DNA from: Mesorhizobium shangrilense
GTDB lineage: Bacteria; Pseudomonadota; Alphaproteobacteria; Rhizobiales; Rhizobiaceae
Reading direction: 5' to 3'
Length of the DNA: 64,000 nt
Assembly: GCF_028826155.1 (NCBI RefSeq)
Contig: NZ_JAQGPN010000001.1
Location: 4,159,501 to 4,223,500 of the forward strand
The position numbers and the translations under genes are program-made. This document shows, piece after piece, positions 44,226 to 55,125 of this stretch; within the stretch, counting starts at the first letter, position 1, and each line of letters opens with the position of its first letter. The notes beneath the pieces are model-generated. The model saw only the letters and a program-made list of their open reading frames with translations, did not search any database and was not told the DNA's origin.

Positions 44226-45260
44226 TCACCAGTCCATCACCACCTTCCCCGAACTGCCGCTCTTCATCGCCTCGAAGCCCTCGATGTAGTCGTCGATGCC
44301 GATCCGATGCGTGATCAGGCCGGAGACGTCGAGCGATCCCTGCACAAGCGCGATCATCTTGTACCAGGTCTCGAACATTTCGCGGCCGTAGATGCCCTTG
44401 AGATGCAGCATCTTGAAGATGACCTTGTTCCAGTCGATCTCGAAGCCGGTCGGCGCGATGCCGAGGATGGCGATCTTGCCGCCATTGTTCATGGTGTCGA
44501 TCATGTCGCGGAAGGCTGCGGCCGAGCCCGACATCTCCAGCCCGACGTCGAACCCCTCCCGCATTCCCTCCTCGCGCATGACGTCGGCGAGTTTCTCCTT
44601 CGAGGCGTCGACCACGTGATGCACGCCGAGCTTCCTGGCGAGCGCCAGCCGTGTCGGGTTGATGTCGGTGATCACCACCTTGCGCGCGCCGACGCACTGA
44701 GCGACCAGCGCGCCCATGATGCCGATCGGCCCCGCGCCGGTGACGAGCACGTCCTCACCCACGAGATCGAAGGAGAGCGCCGTGTGCACCGCATTGCCCA
44801 GCGGATCGAAGATCGCGGCGATCTCGTCGGGCACGTCGTCCGGAATCGGCACGACATTGTGCTGCGGGATGGACAGGTATTCGCCGAAGGCGCCCGGCCT
44901 GTTCACGCCGACACCGAGCGTGTTGCGGCACAGGTGCCCGCGCCCTGCGCGGCAGTTGCGGCAATGGCCGCAGACGATATGGCCCTCCCCCGATACGCGC
45001 TGGCCGACCTTGTACTCGGTCACCGCCGCGCCGAAGTCCGCCACGGTGCCGACGAACTCGTGGCCTGTCACCATCGGTACAGGCACCGTGTTCTACGCCC
45101 ACTGGTCCCAGTTGTAGATGTGGACGTCGGTGCCGCAGATCGCGGTCTTGCGGACCTTGATCAGCACGTCGTTGGGTCCGATCTCGGGGATCGGCACGTT
45201 CTCCATCCAGATTCCCGGCTCAGCCTTGGCCTTCACGAGAGCGCGCATCATGTTGGACAT
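44226..45260 (-). pseudogene. tdh: L-threonine 3-dehydrogenase with in-frame amber codon
   Basis: Full-length Tdh frame (344 residues if read through) for threonine to 2-amino-3-ketobutyrate. It starts [18 protein letters not shown] at ATG 45260 and has the zinc Cys in [14 protein letters not shown], but codon 56 is TAG (45095-45093), where relatives have Gln (NWDEWSQKT in E. coli; here NWDQWA-stop-NTVPVP). The rest is well conserved: [58 protein letters not shown]-to-T change in CAG explains it. Without suppression no active enzyme can form. Confidence 0.85.
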
Positions 45261-45390
45261 GCTTGGGGGCTCCTGTTTGCCACCTGGACGCCGGCATCCC
45301 TCTCGATCCGCGGCCGGCCGAGCGACGTCACCGCGATCGAATGCAGCAAGGCTAGCACAGGTGGCCCCTGGAGCGAGTCCCGTCACATCA

Positions 45391-45852
45391 TCATTGTGGC
45401 GCGGGCTGGCTCGTGTTCCAGATGTCGCGATAGAGTTGCCAGGCGCCGCCCGGCCCCTTTTTCCACACGACCACATATTTTCCGACATCTTCCATGAGCT
45501 TGCCATCGGCGCCGGGCGCCTTGAGAGTGTAGGCGCCCTCTTCGAACGCGATATCGCCCCCTTCCACGACTTCAAGCGCCTTCAGCGTCAGGCCGGTCAC
45601 GCCGGCATCGATCCAGCCTTGCCATAGCTTCTGGATGTTCTCGCGTCCCTGGATGCGCTCCTCGTTCGGCGGCAGCATCGCGCCATCATCAGTGTAGTGC
45701 GCGGCGACGGCCGCCGCGTCCTTGTTATTGAAGCTCTCCATGAGCTGCTTGTTGGCTTCCTCCACCCCGCTTTGCGCCGTTTGGGCGAAGGAATAGGCCC
45801 CGCTCGCGCCTGTCATGCAAAGGGCGATCAAAACGACTGAGATCTTGCGCAT
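45391..45852 (-). CDS. DUF4440/SnoaL-like exported protein
   Basis: 153-residue protein with a signal peptide ([23 protein letters not shown]) and a nuclear-transport-factor-2-like domain: [40 protein letters not shown] and [20 protein letters not shown]. Members bind small ligands or act as steroid-isomerase-like enzymes; the role here is unknown. ATG 45852 has GGATTGGAG upstream. It is inserted between kbl and tdh, which are usually adjacent. Confidence 0.85.
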   Translation of the reverse strand: MRKISVVLIALCMTGASGAYSFAQTAQSGVEEANKQLMESFNNKDAAAVAAHYTDDGAMLPPNEERIQGRENIQKLWQGWIDAGVTGLTLKALEVVEGGDIAFEEGAYTLKAPGADGKLMEDVGKYVVVWKKGPGGAWQLYRDIWNTSQPAPQ

Positions 45853-45984
45853 TTCGCATCTCCAATCCTCATGAGTGGAAACGAAATCCCGCCGTCTCAT
45901 TTTACTGCTCCGGCATTCGGCGCACAATCTGAACAGGCGACCGGCAAGGCGCGCCGCGAATGCGCTTCCTCGCATCGTTGCAGA

Positions 45985-47175
45985 TCAGGGAATGACGCGC
46001 AGCTCGCGCCCTACCTCGCCGAACGCCTCAACCGCGCGGTCGATGTCCGCGCTCGAGTGCGCGGCAGACATCTGGGTCCGGATCCTAGCCTGGCCCTTCG
46101 GCACCACCGGGAACGAGAAGCCGATGACGTAGATGCCGCGCTCCAGCATCTTCTCCGCCATCGCCTGCGCCAGCGTCGCGTCGCCCAGCATCACCGGGAT
46201 GATCGGATGATCCGCGCCGGCGAGCGTGAAGCCGAGCTTCGACATGGAAGAGCGGAAGCGTGCCGCATTGCCGTAGAGCTTTTGGCGCAGTTCGTCGCCG
46301 TTTTCGATGATCTCGAAGACCTTCAAGGACGCCGCGGCGATCGCCGGCATCAGCGTATTGGAGAACAGATAGGGCCGCGAGCGCTGACGCAGCCAGTCCA
46401 CGACTTGCCTCTTGCCGGAGGTGTAGCCGCCCGATGCGCCGCCCAGCGCCTTCCCCAGCGTGCCGGTGATGATGTCCACCCGGCCCTCGACGCCGCAATG
46501 TTCCGGCGAACCGCGCCCGTGCGTGCCGACGAAGCCCACAGCATGGCTGTCGTCGACCATGACCATGGCGCCATGTTTTTCCGCCAGGTCGCAGACGCCG
46601 CGGAGGTTGGCGATGATGCCGTCCATCGAAAACACGCCGTCGGTGGCGATCAGCTTGAAGCGGCTGCCTTCGGCCTTCTTGAGCTCCTCCTCCAGCGCCG
46701 CCATGTCGTTGTTGGCGTAACGGAAGCGCTTGGCCTTGGAGAGCCTGACCCCGTCTATGATGGAGGCGTGGTTCAGCGCATCCGAGATGATCGCGTCCTC
46801 CTCGCCGAGCAGCGTCTCGAACAGGCCCCCGTTCGCGTCGAAGCAGGACCCGTAGAGGATAGTGTCCTCCATACCGAGGAAGGCCGAAATCCTGGCCTCC
46901 AGCTGCTTGTGCTCCTCCTGCGTGCCGCAGATGAAGCGGACCGAAGCCATACCGTAGCCGTAGCGGTCGAGTGCGGTCTTGGCGGCCGCCCGCAGATCCT
47001 CGTTGTCGGCCAGGCCCAGATAGTTGTTGGCGCAGAAGTTGAGGACCTTCGCACCGCCTTCCACCTCGATCTCGGCGGATTGCATGGAGGTGATCACCCG
47101 CTCGGGCTTGTAGAGGCCGGCGGATCTGAGGCCGTCGAGTTCGGCGGCGATGTAGGTCAGGAATGCAGCGCTCAT
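45985..47175 (-). CDS. kbl: 2-Amino-3-ketobutyrate CoA ligase (glycine C-acetyltransferase)
   Basis: PLP enzyme converting 2-amino-3-ketobutyrate and CoA to glycine and acetyl-CoA, the partner of Tdh. 396 residues with [63 protein letters not shown] and the PLP lysine in [23 protein letters not shown] 47175 is chosen as the family start. With tdh carrying an amber codon, kbl may run only in the glycine-to-aminoketobutyrate direction or be idle. Confidence 0.96.
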   Translation of the reverse strand: MSAAFLTYIAAELDGLRSAGLYKPERVITSMQSAEIEVEGGAKVLNFCANNYLGLADNEDLRAAAKTALDRYGYGMASVRFICGTQEEHKQLEARISAFLGMEDTILYGSCFDANGGLFETLLGEEDAIISDALNHASIIDGVRLSKAKRFRYANNDMAALEEELKKAEGSRFKLIATDGVFSMDGIIANLRGVCDLAEKHGAMVMVDDSHAVGFVGTHGRGSPEHCGVEGRVDIITGTLGKALGGASGGYTSGKRQVVDWLRQRSRPYLFSNTLMPAIAAASLKVFEIIENGDELRQKLYGNAARFRSSMSKLGFTLAGADHPIIPVMLGDATLAQAMAEKMLERGIYVIGFSFPVVPKGQARIRTQMSAAHSSADIDRAVEAFGEVGRELRVIP

Positions 47176-47264
47176 GGGTGGAATGTGGCGCACGCCGCGC
47201 CGAAATTCCAATGGAAAAGCGAACGCCCTCGGTGGGCGCGGGAGATCCCTGATCGAGGGGCCCG

Positions 47265-48212
47265 CTAACCCGGCAGTTGATCCCGCTCAAGCCAGAACAC
47301 CTCGCTCTCGCTGCCTTCGGTGTCGAGCCAGAGGAACGGCGTGTCCGGATACTCGGCCTCGAGCAGTTCGCGGTCGGTGCCGATCTCGCACAGCAGCCCG
47401 CCGCCGGGATTGAGGTGCTCCCGCGCGTCGGCCAGGATGCGGCGCACGATGTCGAAACCGTCCTCGCCCGCGGCAAGCGCCATCGCGGGTTCGTGGCGGA
47501 ACTCGTCGGGCAGGACCTCCATCACTTCGCGTCCGACATAGGGCGGGTTGGTGATGATCAAATCATAGGCGCGCCGGCCGATGGCTTCGAACAAGTCGCC
47601 GTTCATGAGGGTGACGCGATCCCCCAGCCCGTGGTCGGCGACGTTCTCGGCGGCGAGCGAGAGCGCGTCGGACGAGAGATCGGCCGCATCCACGTCGGCG
47701 TTCGGGAACGCATAGGCCGCCAGGATCGCCAGCGACCCGCCGCCGGTGCACAGGTCGAGCACCGACGTCACCTCATCCGGGTTCTCCACCAGGGACATCC
47801 CCTCTCCCGAACCGTCGAAGAGCGGCGAGCGCAGCAGTTCGGCGATGAAGGAGCGTGGCGCGAGCGCGCGCGCATCCGATCGGAACGGCACGCCGGCGAG
47901 ATAGCTTCGGCCGGTGAGATAGGCCGCTGGCAGACGCTTCTCGATGCGCAGCGCGATGCGCTCGCCGAGCAGCGCCTTTTCCCGCGCCGTCAGTCGCGCG
48001 TCGGCGAATGCGTTGAAATCGTCGATGGGCAGGTGCAGCGTTTCCAGGATCAGGAACGCCGCCTCGTCGATCGGCGTCGAGGAACCGTGGCCGTAGTAGA
48101 GATCGGCCGCGGAGAAGCGGCTCACCGCGTAGCGGAGCAGGTCGCGCAGCGTGACGAGTTCGGAGACTTCCGCGCGGGGGTCGCCTGCCGCCCCGCCAGC
48201 TATTGTGTGCAT
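47265..48212 (-). CDS. prmB: 50S ribosomal protein L3 N5-glutamine methyltransferase
   Basis: SAM-dependent methyltransferase of the HemK/PrmB group. 315 residues with [20 protein letters not shown] and an N-terminal domain typical of PrmB rather than PrmC, the SAM loop [20 protein letters not shown], acidic [10 protein letters not shown] and the glutamine-binding [19 protein letters not shown] 48212 fits the family; the frame open to 48374 does not. Confidence 0.93.
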   Translation of the reverse strand: MHTIAGGAAGDPRAEVSELVTLRDLLRYAVSRFSAADLYYGHGSSTPIDEAAFLILETLHLPIDDFNAFADARLTAREKALLGERIALRIEKRLPAAYLTGRSYLAGVPFRSDARALAPRSFIAELLRSPLFDGSGEGMSLVENPDEVTSVLDLCTGGGSLAILAAYAFPNADVDAADLSSDALSLAAENVADHGLGDRVTLMNGDLFEAIGRRAYDLIITNPPYVGREVMEVLPDEFRHEPAMALAAGEDGFDIVRRILADAREHLNPGGGLLCEIGTDRELLEAEYPDTPFLWLDTEGSESEVFWLERDQLPG

Positions 48213-48338
48213 AACTTTCGGTCCTTTGTCGGCCGTATCCGCGATCGAAAACCGCTCTGGCCACCTCCCTCGTTTCCCGACCAGATGCTCCACCGGCGTC
48301 GCGGGCCCGGAAGCGCCTGCAGGGTATCGGAAACGGCT

Positions 48339-48372
48339 GGAGAGCGGCACCCTTTCGGCGATGCCGCTCTCC
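48339..48372. terminator. Hairpin downstream of gcdH
   Basis: GGAGAGCGGCA and TGCCGCTCTCC form a perfect 11-bp stem with a 12-nt loop, 75 bp after the gcdH stop on the minus strand. No T-run, so a terminator or mRNA 3' protector. Confidence 0.55.
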
Positions 48373-48446
48373 ATTCTACTCCGGGTTGGCCCTGGCGACC
48401 GGCTTGCGTCAGGCCCGCCAGCGCCAACTCCTCGATATGGTCGACG

Positions 48447-49649
<1,203 letters not shown>

Positions 49650-49888
49650 CTTACTCTCGATTGGGTGGGTCTTGCCGTGCATTCTACGTCGAGGAGCAGT
49701 TCTATAGAAGGCGTTTCCGTTGCGCCACTATGGCCAGTCGACCCAAATTGCAAGGATTTGGAAAGGCCGCGCTAACCGTGCTTCTTCAAACCGGCTCAGC
49801 TGACGTTGCGGAATCGATTTCATTGCCAATGAATTAACGATCGATCCTGTAGCCAAGCATTATCGGTATTTTTGCGTAGGGCGGGACC

Positions 49889-51931
49889 ATGGCGCAGAAT
49901 GCAGCGGATCTTCAGGGATCCGCGCGGCTCATCATCGTCATCAAGAGCGCCTACTGGATCGGCCTGCTGATCATCGCGGCCATGGCGATGACGTCCTTCG
50001 TCCTGCTCAGGCAGCTGATGTCTCAACAGGAAATCGATGCTTCGGTCTCGCAAATGAACGGCTCGCAGATGGCGCTGTCGCAGCGCATCATCGTGCTCGC
50101 CAATGCGATAGAGACCTCCCCGCGCAATCTGCGGCCGCAGCTTCTGGACGAATTGCACAAAACCACAGCCGAGTTTGCGCGCAACCACGAAACGCTCGCC
50201 GAGCGGGTAAGGTCTCACGCTTCCATGTCGGCCGAGAAAGGCGACAGGCTTGCCGCAGAGGTCCTCGATTCCAGACCCTACATGCTGGAACAGTTCACCC
50301 AACGGCTTGTCGCCGACACGCAGCGCTTCATCACCGCTCACGAAAACTCGCCCTACTCGGTGATTGCCCGCGACGGCGCGCTTGACCTCGCCGCAGCGAA
50401 TGCGACGCTCGGCGGATACAAGGAACTTGGACGTCGCGTCGACATGCGCTCCAATGAGCGGCTTGCAGAAATGCTGTCGCTCCACAAGGCGCTCTATTAT
50501 GGAACCGTCGGCGTCATCGTCTTTGTGGCGCTGTTCATCTTCAGGCCGATGTCCAACGCGATCCTGCGCCGGACCTACGAGCTCGTCGATGCACGCAACT
50601 CGATGGCCTTCATCGCAATCCATGACGGCCTGACCGGCCTCTACAACAGGGCCTTCCTGAAGGATCACTTCGATACCCTGATCAAGGGAGCGCAGCGCCG
50701 GCGAGAGCGGCTCGCGGTGATCCAGTTCGATCTCGATCGCTTCAAGCAGATCAACGACACGCTCGGCCATGCCGCGGGAGACTATGTGCTGGTCGCGACG
50801 GCGCAGCGCATGCTGGGCTCCTGCCGCGCGTCGGACGTCTGCGTGCGCCTCGGCGGCGATGAATTCGTCATGATCCTCAATGCCGCCGGCACGACCGAGG
50901 ACATCAATGCCCTGGCCAACCGCATCCTCTCCAGAATCAACGAGCCCATCAACTACCAGAGCGTGACGATCATGCCAGGCGCCAGCGCCGGCATCGCAGT
51001 CTATCCGGTTGACGCGGATAACGGGACTGATCTGCTGGTTCATGCCGATCTCGCCCTTTATGCCGCCAAGAAGATGGGCGGTGGAGCCGCTTCCTTCTTC
51101 TCCGAGGAACTGCGGCGCGAGCTGGACCACCGCAAGAAGATGGAGGCGGATCTCAAGGCGGCGATCGCGAGCGAGGCGTTCGAACCCTACTTCCAGCCGC
51201 AGATCTCGCTTTCCAGCAACCGCATCACGGGTGTCGAGGCGCTTGTGCGATGGAGACACGCCGAGCGCGGCATGATTCCGCCCGCCGATTTCCTGCCCGT
51301 GGCCGAAAAAACGGGGCTGATGTGCGACATCGGCCGCATCCTAATGCGCAAGGCCATCCGGAAAGCCGCCGAGTGGCATCGGGCCGGCATCGATTTCGGC
51401 AGGCTCGCCATCAATGTCTCGGGGACCGAACTGCGCGAGAACGATTTCGATACCTTCCTTTTCGATACGCTCCAGAAGGAGGGCCTGCATCCCAGCAAAC
51501 TGTCGCTGGAGATCGTCGAATCGGTCATCCTCGACGACGAAAAGACAGGCATCGCCGCCAAGCTGCGCCACATGCGGTCAGCCGGGGTGTATCTCGAGCT
51601 CGACGACTTCGGAACGGGCTACGCATCGCTCAGCCACGTCAATCCGAATGAGATCGATCGCCTCAAGATCGACCGGCGCTTCGTCCAGAACATCAACGCC
51701 AATGGCGACAACACAAAGATCGTGCGCGCCATTACCGAGCTGGCGCGCGGCCTTGGTATCTCAATCATCGCCGAAGGCGCGGAAACCGAGGCCGAACTCG
51801 AGCTCCTCGAATCCATCGGTTGCGATCAGGTGCAAGGCTATTCGATCGCCTTCCCGATGCCGGGCCAGGAGGCGCAGGAGTGGCTGCAGCAATACGGTCG
51901 CAAGAAGCCGGTACTCACTGTGGTGGCATAG
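49889..51931 (+). CDS. Membrane GGDEF-EAL cyclic di-GMP protein
   Basis: 680 residues. A first transmembrane helix (about 22-41), a periplasmic helical sensor region (about 42-200) and a second helix (203-219) precede GGDEF and EAL domains. The cyclase site is intact (RLGGDEFVMIL, about residue 321), and the phosphodiesterase site has EALVRW (about 449), INVSGTELREN, LDDFGTGYASLSH, DRLKIDRRF and IIAEGAET with QGYSIAFP. Both activities could exist; which dominates is unknown. ATG 49889 is preceded by TAGGGCGGGA. Confidence 0.95.
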   Translation: MAQNAADLQGSARLIIVIKSAYWIGLLIIAAMAMTSFVLLRQLMSQQEIDASVSQMNGSQMALSQRIIVLANAIETSPRNLRPQLLDELHKTTAEFARNHETLAERVRSHASMSAEKGDRLAAEVLDSRPYMLEQFTQRLVADTQRFITAHENSPYSVIARDGALDLAAANATLGGYKELGRRVDMRSNERLAEMLSLHKALYYGTVGVIVFVALFIFRPMSNAILRRTYELVDARNSMAFIAIHDGLTGLYNRAFLKDHFDTLIKGAQRRRERLAVIQFDLDRFKQINDTLGHAAGDYVLVATAQRMLGSCRASDVCVRLGGDEFVMILNAAGTTEDINALANRILSRINEPINYQSVTIMPGASAGIAVYPVDADNGTDLLVHADLALYAAKKMGGGAASFFSEELRRELDHRKKMEADLKAAIASEAFEPYFQPQISLSSNRITGVEALVRWRHAERGMIPPADFLPVAEKTGLMCDIGRILMRKAIRKAAEWHRAGIDFGRLAINVSGTELRENDFDTFLFDTLQKEGLHPSKLSLEIVESVILDDEKTGIAAKLRHMRSAGVYLELDDFGTGYASLSHVNPNEIDRLKIDRRFVQNINANGDNTKIVRAITELARGLGISIIAEGAETEAELELLESIGCDQVQGYSIAFPMPGQEAQEWLQQYGRKKPVLTVVA

Positions 51932-51997
51932 CAACTGCGGGCGCCGGCTGGATCGATCCGACCGAAGGCGCACCGGCACCCGGGCTATGCTACCAAC

Positions 51998-54043
51998 TCA
52001 GAACCGGATCGCGTATCTGATGCCGTCATAGATCGCGGCGTGGATGTTGCGCGAGGCGACCGCATCGCCGATGCGCAGCAGCGTAAACGCGCCATCCGGA
52101 TTGCGCACGGGAAACGGGTTCCCGTCGCCGACCAGCGCCTCGTAATCGATCTCGCCCAGGTTCATCGAGCGCGGCTTCAGCTCGAAATAGAGCTCTTCGA
52201 GAGGCGCGGTCCCATGCTCGACCACCACCTGGTCGACCTGCCGCTCCTCGTTCCATCCTGCCGCGAAATCCGAGCCGAGCGTCGCCACCAGCCCGTTGCC
52301 GTCGCGCCGCACCGATCTCAGCCGGGTGTTGATGGTGATGCGCGCGCCCTTCTCGTGGAAGGCCTGCATATAAGGCACGTGGTTCATGCCGCCCATCTCG
52401 GGCGCGAAGAAGCGCTCGGGCGAGACGAGTTCGAGGGACGAGCCCGCATCGGCGATCAATTCGGCCGCGCCCATGCCCTGATGGCCGCCATTGTCGTCGT
52501 AGAGCAGCACCTGCTCTGCGGGCTTCACGCTCCCCGAAAGGATGTCCCAGCTCGACGTGACGAGATCGTCTCCGGAGTTCAGCGGCGGGTTCTGCGGCAG
52601 GCCGCCTGTGGCGACAATCACCACGTCCGGTGAGAGCGCGACGACGTCTTGCGCCTCGGCCCAGACGTCGTACCTGACTTCGACGCCCAAGCGCTCCAGT
52701 TCGGTAAGCCGCCAGTCGACGATGCCTATGAGTTCCCGGCGTCGCGGGTTCTGCGCGGCGAGCCGCACTTGCCCGCCTGCCTGGCTCGCGGCCTCCAGCA
52801 CTGTGACCGAATGGCCGCGCTCCGCCGCCACCCGCGCTGCCTCCAGTCCCGCCGGTCCTGCGCCCACCACGACGACGTTTCTCAGCGGTCCATCTGAACG
52901 TGCGATGACATGGGGGATCGTCGCCTCGCGCCCGGTCGCCGCGTTGTGGATGCAGAGCGCCTCGCCGCCCTCGTAGATGCGGTCGAGGCAGTAGGTGGCG
53001 CCGACGCAGGGGCGGATACGGTGCTCCTCGCCGGCCATCACTTTGGCGACGATGTAGGGGTCGGCGATGTGCGGCCGGGTCAGTCCGACCATGTCGAGCT
53101 TGCCAGAGGCGATGGCGTGCCGCGCGGTGGCGACGTCCGAAATTCCCGCGGCATGGAAGACCGGAAACTTCGTTGCCGCCCTCACCTCCCCGGCGAAATC
53201 GAGATGCGGAGCCGACCGCATGCCGGTGATCGGGATGACGTTGGTCAGCGCGGCATCGGTCTCGATGGAGCCGCGGATGATGTTCAGGAAATCGACTTTT
53301 CCCGACGCGGCCAGCCGCCGCGCGATCTCGATGCCTTCCTCCCTGGAAAGGCCCTTCTCGGAAACCTCGTCCGCCACCATGCGAATGCCCACGACGAAGT
53401 CACCCCCGACTGCCGCGCGCACCGCTTCGAGGACCCGCCACGTGAATCGCAGCCGGTTGTCGAGCACCCCGCCATATTCGTCTTCGCGATGGTTGGTGGC
53501 GGGCGACCAGAAGCCGTCCATCAGGTGCCCATAGGCTTCGAACTCGATGCCGTCGAGGCCCGCAGCCTGCATGCGCTGCGCCGCCGCCGCATAATCCGCG
53601 ACGATGCGTTCGATGTCCCAGTCCTCGGCGGTTTTCGGAAATGACCGGTGCGCAGGCTCGCGCACCGGCGAAGGCGCCAGCACCGGCAGCCAGTCGGCCT
53701 TGTTCCAGCCGGTCCTGCGGCCGAGATGGGTGAGCTGGATCATCACCTTGCAGTCGTGCTCGTGGCAGGCGTCGGCCAGTTCGCGGAGCCAGGGCACGAT
53801 CTCGTCACGGTAGGCGTGCAGATTGCCGAAGGCCGCGGGGCTGTCGCGCGAGACGATCGCGGAGCCGGCCGTCATCGTCAGCGCCATGCCGCCCTTCGCC
53901 TTTTCCGCGTGGTAGAGGCGGTAGCGCTCCTTGGGCATTCCGTCCTCTGAATAGGCCGGCTCGTGCGCCGTCGACATGACGCGGTTCTTCAGCGTCAGGT
54001 GCCTGAGCTGGAACGGCTGGAGAAGAGGGTCGGTGCTCGCCAT
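51998..54043 (-). CDS. FMN/FAD oxidoreductase, N-methylproline demethylase-like (TMADH family)
   Basis: 681 residues. The N-terminal FMN TIM barrel ([60 protein letters not shown]) is followed by a Rossmann pair ([34 protein letters not shown]). The Fe-S region is CVGATYC...C: Cys346, Cys352 and Cys364 line up with trimethylamine dehydrogenase ligands, but the second ligand position (349) is Ala. This matches rhizobial StcD-like proteins rather than true TMADH. ATG 54043 starts the family sequence. Likely removes N-methyl groups from a betaine-derived amine. Confidence 0.88.
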   Translation of the reverse strand: MASTDPLLQPFQLRHLTLKNRVMSTAHEPAYSEDGMPKERYRLYHAEKAKGGMALTMTAGSAIVSRDSPAAFGNLHAYRDEIVPWLRELADACHEHDCKVMIQLTHLGRRTGWNKADWLPVLAPSPVREPAHRSFPKTAEDWDIERIVADYAAAAQRMQAAGLDGIEFEAYGHLMDGFWSPATNHREDEYGGVLDNRLRFTWRVLEAVRAAVGGDFVVGIRMVADEVSEKGLSREEGIEIARRLAASGKVDFLNIIRGSIETDAALTNVIPITGMRSAPHLDFAGEVRAATKFPVFHAAGISDVATARHAIASGKLDMVGLTRPHIADPYIVAKVMAGEEHRIRPCVGATYCLDRIYEGGEALCIHNAATGREATIPHVIARSDGPLRNVVVVGAGPAGLEAARVAAERGHSVTVLEAASQAGGQVRLAAQNPRRRELIGIVDWRLTELERLGVEVRYDVWAEAQDVVALSPDVVIVATGGLPQNPPLNSGDDLVTSSWDILSGSVKPAEQVLLYDDNGGHQGMGAAELIADAGSSLELVSPERFFAPEMGGMNHVPYMQAFHEKGARITINTRLRSVRRDGNGLVATLGSDFAAGWNEERQVDQVVVEHGTAPLEELYFELKPRSMNLGEIDYEALVGDGNPFPVRNPDGAFTLLRIGDAVASRNIHAAIYDGIRYAIRF

Positions 54044-54096
54044 CTTTTTCCCGCATTGTCGACGCTTGTCCCAGGCAGTTGACCGGAGTTCCAGCC

Positions 54097-54558
54097 ATGA
54101 CCGAGACGACCAACCTGACCCAACTCGGACGCAGTGTCGAGACGCCACCGGACCCGGAACATGCGGTCTTGGAAACCGTCCCGCTGGCGCGTGGCGACGG
54201 CCCGCCCGCCATCGTACGCTTCACCTGTCCGGAATTCACCTCGCTATGCCCGGTGACCGGCCAGCCCGATTTCGCGCATATCGTCATCGACTACGCGCCG
54301 GACGGCACGCTGGTGGAATCAAAGTCCCTAAAACTGTTCCTGACCTCGTTCCGCAACCACGGCGCCTTCCACGAGGAATGCACGGTGATGATCGGCCGGC
54401 GCATCGTGGCGGCGACGAAGCCGTTCTGGCTGCGCATCGCCGGCTACTGGTACCCGCGCGGCGGCATCCCGATCGACGTGTTTTGGCAGACCGGCGCGCC
54501 ACCGGAAGCCGTCTGGCTGCCGGACACCGGCGTCCAGCCCTATCGCGGGCGGGGATGA
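54097..54558 (+). CDS. queF: NADPH-dependent 7-cyano-7-deazaguanine reductase
   Basis: Reduces preQ0 to preQ1 in queuosine biosynthesis. 153-residue unimodular (YkvM) form: the thioimide Cys in [40 protein letters not shown] and [19 protein letters not shown] 54097 starts [11 protein letters not shown]. The last 19 bp overlap the end of a broken parE gene on the other strand. No other queuosine gene is in the window. Confidence 0.95.
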   Translation: MTETTNLTQLGRSVETPPDPEHAVLETVPLARGDGPPAIVRFTCPEFTSLCPVTGQPDFAHIVIDYAPDGTLVESKSLKLFLTSFRNHGAFHEECTVMIGRRIVAATKPFWLRIAGYWYPRGGIPIDVFWQTGAPPEAVWLPDTGVQPYRGRG

Positions 54559-54851
54559 CGAGCCTTCGACGGCATGGATCTCGGGTTGCGGGCGCCATGG
54601 CGGACGGCAACAATCTCGGTCAAGGACGGCGACGTCCTGTAGCAGATCAGTTACGGATAGGGATGCGCATTGGCCAGTCGCATCGCCTTGCGGCTGGTGC
54701 GACGTCCCGTCTCGGGAAAGCCTTCTATCCTGCGAAACACCTCGTCAAACCTCTCGGCGACCGACGCGGCGCCTTCGGGCGATTTCGACCTCAGCCCGAC
54801 GAGTATGGCTTCGATGTCCGAGATGGCAGACGGCGCGAGCCGAAACTTCAT
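54540..54851 (-). pseudogene. ParE/RelE-like toxin with internal stop
   Basis: Starts at ATG 54851 (MKFRLAPSAISDIEAILVG) and has the family FDEVFRRIEGFPETGRRTSR and ANAHPYP. The next codon is TAA (54653-54651). The same frame continues as LICYRTSPSLTEIVAVRHGA, ending [16 protein letters not shown] and TAG at 54540, exactly the ParE C-terminus after the usual Tyr of PYPYLI. So a TAC/TAT-to-TAA change has truncated it by about 38 residues. The start overlaps the antitoxin stop. Confidence 0.82.
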
Positions 54852-55077
54852 TTGCGATACTTCGCAAGCACGGCCTGCAGATCGTCCATTGTCGCGTATT
54901 TGTCTTCGTCCAGCTCCGCCAGACCACGGTCAATCGCCGCATTCTCCTCATCGGACAGCACGTACACCTCATCCTCCGTGCCATGGACGATCTCCAGGAT
55001 GGTCCGCGCGAGTTCGTCCTGCTCCTCGGCGACAGATGCCTTGCTGCCTCGACGGCCATTTCAAGAAGCTTGGTCAT
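54848..55077 (-). pseudogene. ParD-like antitoxin with a frameshift
   Basis: ATG 55077 begins MTKLLEMAVEAARHLSP in one frame. Family-like sequence then continues one frame over as VAEEQDELARTILEIVHGTE, YVLSDEENAAIDRGLAELDE and ATMDDLQAVLAKYRK, ending at TGA 54850-54848, which overlaps the toxin ATG. One missing base near 55035-55050 accounts for it; a repaired gene would be about 76 residues. With the truncated toxin this module is doubly inactivated. Confidence 0.8.
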
Positions 55078-55125
55078 GGGCCGATCCTAGCATTTCGCCC
55101 CGCAGACACATAGCGCGGCGCTCAA

